From Deltaproteobacteria bacterium (lineage in GTDB: Bacteria > Bdellovibrionota_B > Oligoflexia > Oligoflexales > Bog-1112), in contig CANIBL010000017.1 of assembly GCA_947466225.1 (NCBI GenBank), positions 1 through 46,830 on the forward strand: DNA of 46,830 nt. Reading direction: 5' to 3'. A program made the translations under genes and the position numbers. Every line of letters begins with the position of its first letter. Position 1 is the stretch's first letter. The notes beneath the pieces were generated by a model. That model was not told the origin of the DNA and made no database searches. It was given only the letters and a program-made list of their open reading frames with translations. Of this stretch, positions 43,619 through 46,830 are shown piece by piece.

Positions 43619-44785
43619 TTATAGACCAAACATTCTTTCGATAATTTTCTCGCGAGAGGCTTTCTCTAAATCTTCTGGAACTTTTGCCCCAAGGGAGAGG
43701 TAGCTAATGGGGATCTTCCATTTTTCGCATAAATTGACGATATGACCGTAGTTCCATGCTTGATCGAGCTTGGAAAAAATCAAAGTAGAAATGGAGTTAG
43801 AGGCGAGATGAGAAATCAAGCGATCATGCAACACTTCTTTCTCTGTCATGGAAAGGACGAGGTTAAGATGAGCTGGCGTATCTTTCCCCAGTGTTTCGAG
43901 TAGGTCCCGAGAAGAGGGGTGTCCAATTTCGAGTTGTGCATCGACCAACACGAGGTTGTATCCTCGTTCTCGTTGTAAAATTTCTTTCAGTTCGACCAAG
44001 TTTTCTACAGAGAGAAAGGGAAATCCCAAGATTTTGGCATAGGTTTTCAATTTGTCTTGAGAAGCAATCTTTTCGTTTTCCATCGAAACCAATAGGACCT
44101 TGGCTGTATCCTTGTAGAATTGGGAGGCTATTTTTGCTAGGAGATCGGTTTTTCCACAACCAGAAGCGCCCGCGAATAATTGGATGTTACAGCTGCCCAA
44201 TTGCACCTCGATTTTGGGTGCAATCAAAATTTTATTGGAAAGCCACCGAATGGCATGGTCTCGGTAGAAATCTTCGAGAGAAAATAACGGATTTGTGGCA
44301 TCTTCCTCTGAAATGGCCAAGCGTTGAAGAGACTGCAATAAATGATGGAGATTTTCGAGAGAAATACCTGATAAATGGAGATATTCATACAGCCCGTGAA
44401 GAGCTATTGGAATGGTTCGATTCTCTTCAAAGTGATTTTTCTTCAGAGATTCGAGATAGAGAAATTGCAGGGCTTTAACTTCTTCCACCAAGAGATCCAT
44501 GCGTCGTTTGGTGGGGAGCTCTTGCAGCAAGGTTTGCATATTGTGTTCGAGTACTGCCAATTTTTCCATGAGTTCGGGGGGGGGCTCACTCTGTGGCTGA
44601 GGCTCAGCATAAGAAGCCCCTTTTCTTTTTGACTCTGGTACTGCTGCTTGGATTTCGATGATGGAGGTTTGACCTTCTCGGGATTTGGTTTTTCGAGACA
44701 AGATCATGGCATCTGAACCAAACTCTTTCTTGATTGAAGCCATAACATCTTGTGTGGTAAAACCTTCAAATGTTTTGATAATCAT
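43619..44785 (-). CDS. flhF: Flagellar SRP-family GTPase FlhF, with altered G motifs
   Basis: The 388-residue protein has the N-terminal FlhF segment MIIKTFEGFTTQDVMASIKK, a Pro/Glu-rich linker, an N domain and a G domain. The P-loop GASGCGKTDLLAKIAS near 215 is intact. However, the DTAGR switch of SRP GTPases is replaced by LVLVDAQLEIGH, the strand VLLVSMENEKIASQDKLKTY replaces the usual T/S-x-DT-x-R segment, and the base motif is SKLDQA. Hydrolysis may therefore be impaired. FlhF places the flagellum at the pole. The ATG at 44785 follows the flhA stop by 10 bases; a TTG at 44809 is open. It is followed by flhG. Confidence 0.86.
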   Translation of the reverse strand: MIIKTFEGFTTQDVMASIKKEFGSDAMILSRKTKSREGQTSIIEIQAAVPESKRKGASYAEPQPQSEPPPELMEKLAVLEHNMQTLLQELPTKRRMDLLVEEVKALQFLYLESLKKNHFEENRTIPIALHGLYEYLHLSGISLENLHHLLQSLQRLAISEEDATNPLFSLEDFYRDHAIRWLSNKILIAPKIEVQLGSCNIQLFAGASGCGKTDLLAKIASQFYKDTAKVLLVSMENEKIASQDKLKTYAKILGFPFLSVENLVELKEILQRERGYNLVLVDAQLEIGHPSSRDLLETLGKDTPAHLNLVLSMTEKEVLHDRLISHLASNSISTLIFSKLDQAWNYGHIVNLCEKWKIPISYLSLGAKVPEDLEKASREKIIERMFGL

Positions 44786-44795
44786 CCTGCCCTCG

Positions 44796-46830
44796 CTAAA
44801 TTTGGACAATGCCCAATGACTGGGTTTTGATATCTATGGGAATTTCATCAAAGGCTAACACCGTAACCCCTGGAATGAAGTGATCTACCATTTTTTTCAA
44901 ATCCCACCGTACCTGGGTTCCGCACAGTAAAATGGGTACATTATCGGTTTTTTGAAAGGCTTGTAGTGCTTGTGCCATACTGCCCAAAATACGCTGAGCA
45001 ATTTCTGGATCTATTTTGAGCGTGGTGGAGCCATCTTCATGATATTGCAATCCCGATAGCAGGAGATCTTCCGTTCCGCGATCGAGAGAGACCACTGCCA
45101 AGTCGTTTTTTGCATTAAGCAATTTTTTTACAATACTCCGACCGAGTGATTTTCTTACATATCGTGTCAGGGCGTCGGTATTCTTTATGGATTTACAATG
45201 ATCGGCTAATGTTTCAAAGATAGAGAGTAGGTCTCGAATGCTGACATTTTCCCGCAACAAGTTGTGCAGTACTTTTACGACCCCTCCGAGGGTGAGGCCA
45301 TCTGCGGTGATAACTTCTTCTACTACTTTTGGAGACTTCTCTTTCAGTCGATCTATAAGGGTTTGAGCCTCTTGTCGACCAAGGAGATTTTCTGCGTTTT
45401 CTTGGATTACTTTCGTAAGATGCGTCACAATCACAGTGGAGCAATTGACCACGGTATAACCTTTGAATGCGGCATCTTCTCGTTGCGCATTTGTGATCCA
45501 TACCGCATCTAGACCATAGGCAGGTTCTTTGGTTGGAATTCCATCAAGTTTCCCCGGGCTATCGTCGGGTGCCATGGCAAGTTCGTACTCTGGTAGCAAT
45601 AGCCCTTCGGCAATTTTGTTGCCTTTGAGAAGAACTTGATACTCTCCCGGTTTCAGTTGGATATTGTCCCGCACCATGACCATGGGTACCACAATGCCAA
45701 GGTCTTGGGCGAATTGCTTGCGAGTGGATACAATTCTTTCTAAAATCTCCCCATTTTGGCTAGTATCCACAAGTGGAATTAATCCAACTCCCACCTCTAA
45801 GGTAAGGTGATCGAGGTGCAATAGTGCTTCTACAGAATTTTCTTTTCGAGAGCCTTCCGTTTCTTTTTCTTTGATTTGAGACAACTCTTCTTTGTATTGA
45901 ATCGTTTTTTGAGCGCGACTTCCAGCGAAGTAGAGTGCGACAGCAAGTAAGACAAAAGGTACGAAGGGGAGACCAGGCAACATAGCCATTACAGCGAGAA
46001 GAAAGCAACAAACAAAAAGGGCTTTTGGCTTCAAAAACATTTGACTGGCTAAGGTTTCGGAAAGACCTTCTTCTCCAGAAGCTCGTGTAACCACGATACC
46101 AGCCGCTACAGAGGTAATGATGGCAGGGATTTGTGATATAAGGCCATCCCCGACCGTCAGTAAGGTATAGACATGAGCGGCATGCGAAAAACTCATATTG
46201 TGTTGGGTCACCCCAATGATAAGACCGACTACAATGTTAATGCCGGTAATAATAATCCCTGCGATGGCATCTCCACGTACAAATTTGGAGGCACCATCCA
46301 TGGCCCCATAAAAGTCTGCTTCATCTTCAATTTTGGTTCTGCGTTTTTTGGCTTCTTCTCGGTCGATGACCCCTGCATTGAGATCTGCATCGATGGACAT
46401 TTGCTTGCCGGGCATAGCATCCAAGGTAAAACGAGCGGCAACCTCAGCTACTCTGCCAGCACCTTTTGTTATAACGATAAAGTTGATGATGACGAGAATT
46501 AAGAAGATCACAAACCCAACAAAATAGTTGCCTCCGACCACGAAGTTTCCGAAAGAGTTGATTACTTGGCTGATGTTGCCGGAATATCCATCTAGCAAAA
46601 TATTTCGTGTGGTCGCTATATTAAGCGCCAATCTATACAAGGTTGAGAGCAAGAGAAAGGTGGGGAATGTGGAGAATTCCAATGTTTCTTTGATATAAAT
46701 TGCAATCAGGAGGACCAGAAAACCCATGGTAATCGATATAGATAATAAGATATCAAGGAGAAACGGAGGCAATGGCAGAAACATCATGAACATGATGCAA
46801 ATCATGGCCACAGCAAATTGGATATCCGAA
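44796..46830 (-). CDS. flhA: Flagellar export gate protein FlhA, partial (5' end beyond right edge)
   Basis: About 677 codons are present, and the reading frame is still open at the right edge, so the true N-terminus lies outside. The N-terminal half is polytopic (PLPPFLLDILLSISITMGFL, then STLYRLALNIATTRNILLDG). It contains the conserved FHIPEP-family cytoplasmic loop with RFTLDAMPGKQMSIDADLNA. The large cytoplasmic domain from about residue 330 includes the docking region for late substrates (LEVGVGLIPLVD). FlhA couples proton flow to export of flagellar subunits. It opens the flagellar run flhA-flhF-flhG-sigma28 on the minus strand, and its stop lies 10 bases before the flhF ATG. Confidence 0.96.
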   Translation of the reverse strand, partial: SDIQFAVAMICIMFMMFLPLPPFLLDILLSISITMGFLVLLIAIYIKETLEFSTFPTFLLLSTLYRLALNIATTRNILLDGYSGNISQVINSFGNFVVGGNYFVGFVIFLILVIINFIVITKGAGRVAEVAARFTLDAMPGKQMSIDADLNAGVIDREEAKKRRTKIEDEADFYGAMDGASKFVRGDAIAGIIITGINIVVGLIIGVTQHNMSFSHAAHVYTLLTVGDGLISQIPAIITSVAAGIVVTRASGEEGLSETLASQMFLKPKALFVCCFLLAVMAMLPGLPFVPFVLLAVALYFAGSRAQKTIQYKEELSQIKEKETEGSRKENSVEALLHLDHLTLEVGVGLIPLVDTSQNGEILERIVSTRKQFAQDLGIVVPMVMVRDNIQLKPGEYQVLLKGNKIAEGLLLPEYELAMAPDDSPGKLDGIPTKEPAYGLDAVWITNAQREDAAFKGYTVVNCSTVIVTHLTKVIQENAENLLGRQEAQTLIDRLKEKSPKVVEEVITADGLTLGGVVKVLHNLLRENVSIRDLLSIFETLADHCKSIKNTDALTRYVRKSLGRSIVKKLLNAKNDLAVVSLDRGTEDLLLSGLQYHEDGSTTLKIDPEIAQRILGSMAQALQAFQKTDNVPILLCGTQVRWDLKKMVDHFIPGVTVLAFDEIPIDIKTQSLGIVQI

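Overview
This window looks like chromosomal core sequence from a flagellated Gram-negative (two-membrane) bacterium. The evidence is a complete-looking type II secretion (T2SS) operon with outer-membrane secretins, two genes with lipoprotein-type signal peptides, and a flagellar export/placement/sigma-28 cluster. No rRNA, tRNA, CRISPR array, transposase or phage gene was seen. The lineage cannot be fixed from the sequence alone. The flhA-flhF-flhG-sigma28 order, the PilM-like GspL, GspN, GTP-dependent PEP carboxykinase and topoisomerase VI would fit a former 'deltaproteobacterial' group, a spirochaete relative or another deep-branching lineage.

Region by region. (1) 1-16.5 kb, minus strand: one T2SS operon read gspC1-gspC2-gspD2-gspD1-gspE-F-G-H-I-J-K-L-M-N, with gspN cut by the left edge. 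Both the inner-membrane clamp protein GspC and the secretin GspD are duplicated, and a third GspC-like PDZ protein is encoded alone at 22.9 kb. Just upstream is a shikimate-kinase-like protein that has lost its P-loop. (2) 17.3-24.3 kb: a metabolic block with arginase, a small membrane protein, a putative lipoprotein, a CoA-acylating aldehyde dehydrogenase (MmsA type), a TPR protein, a LOG-family nucleosidase, the orphan GspC-like protein and Fe superoxide dismutase. (3) 24.5-30.6 kb: topoisomerase VI subunits B and A, then mfd. (4) 30.6-36.4 kb: a putative FAD-monooxygenase lipoprotein, a dicarboxylate/amino-acid:cation symporter, GTP-dependent PEP carboxykinase, and an unrecognised exported protein whose Shine-Dalgarno sequence lies inside a strong hairpin. 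(5) 36.5-41 kb: class I ribonucleotide reductase (nrdA-nrdB) and an alpha/beta hydrolase. (6) 41-46.8 kb, minus strand: flhA (cut by the right edge), flhF, flhG, a sigma-28 gene, a degenerate PilZ-like gene and a membrane-anchored coiled-coil/HTH protein, mostly with short gaps or 4-nt overlaps.

The most unusual signals are the nested C1-C2-D2-D1 duplication plus the orphan third GspC, two families of short palindromic elements whose copies carry compensatory stem changes (one copy sits inside the gspD2 coding sequence), the SD-masking hairpin at 36.36-36.41 kb, a FlhF lacking the usual DTAGR motif, the degenerate shikimate kinase homologue, and a bacterial topoisomerase VI.
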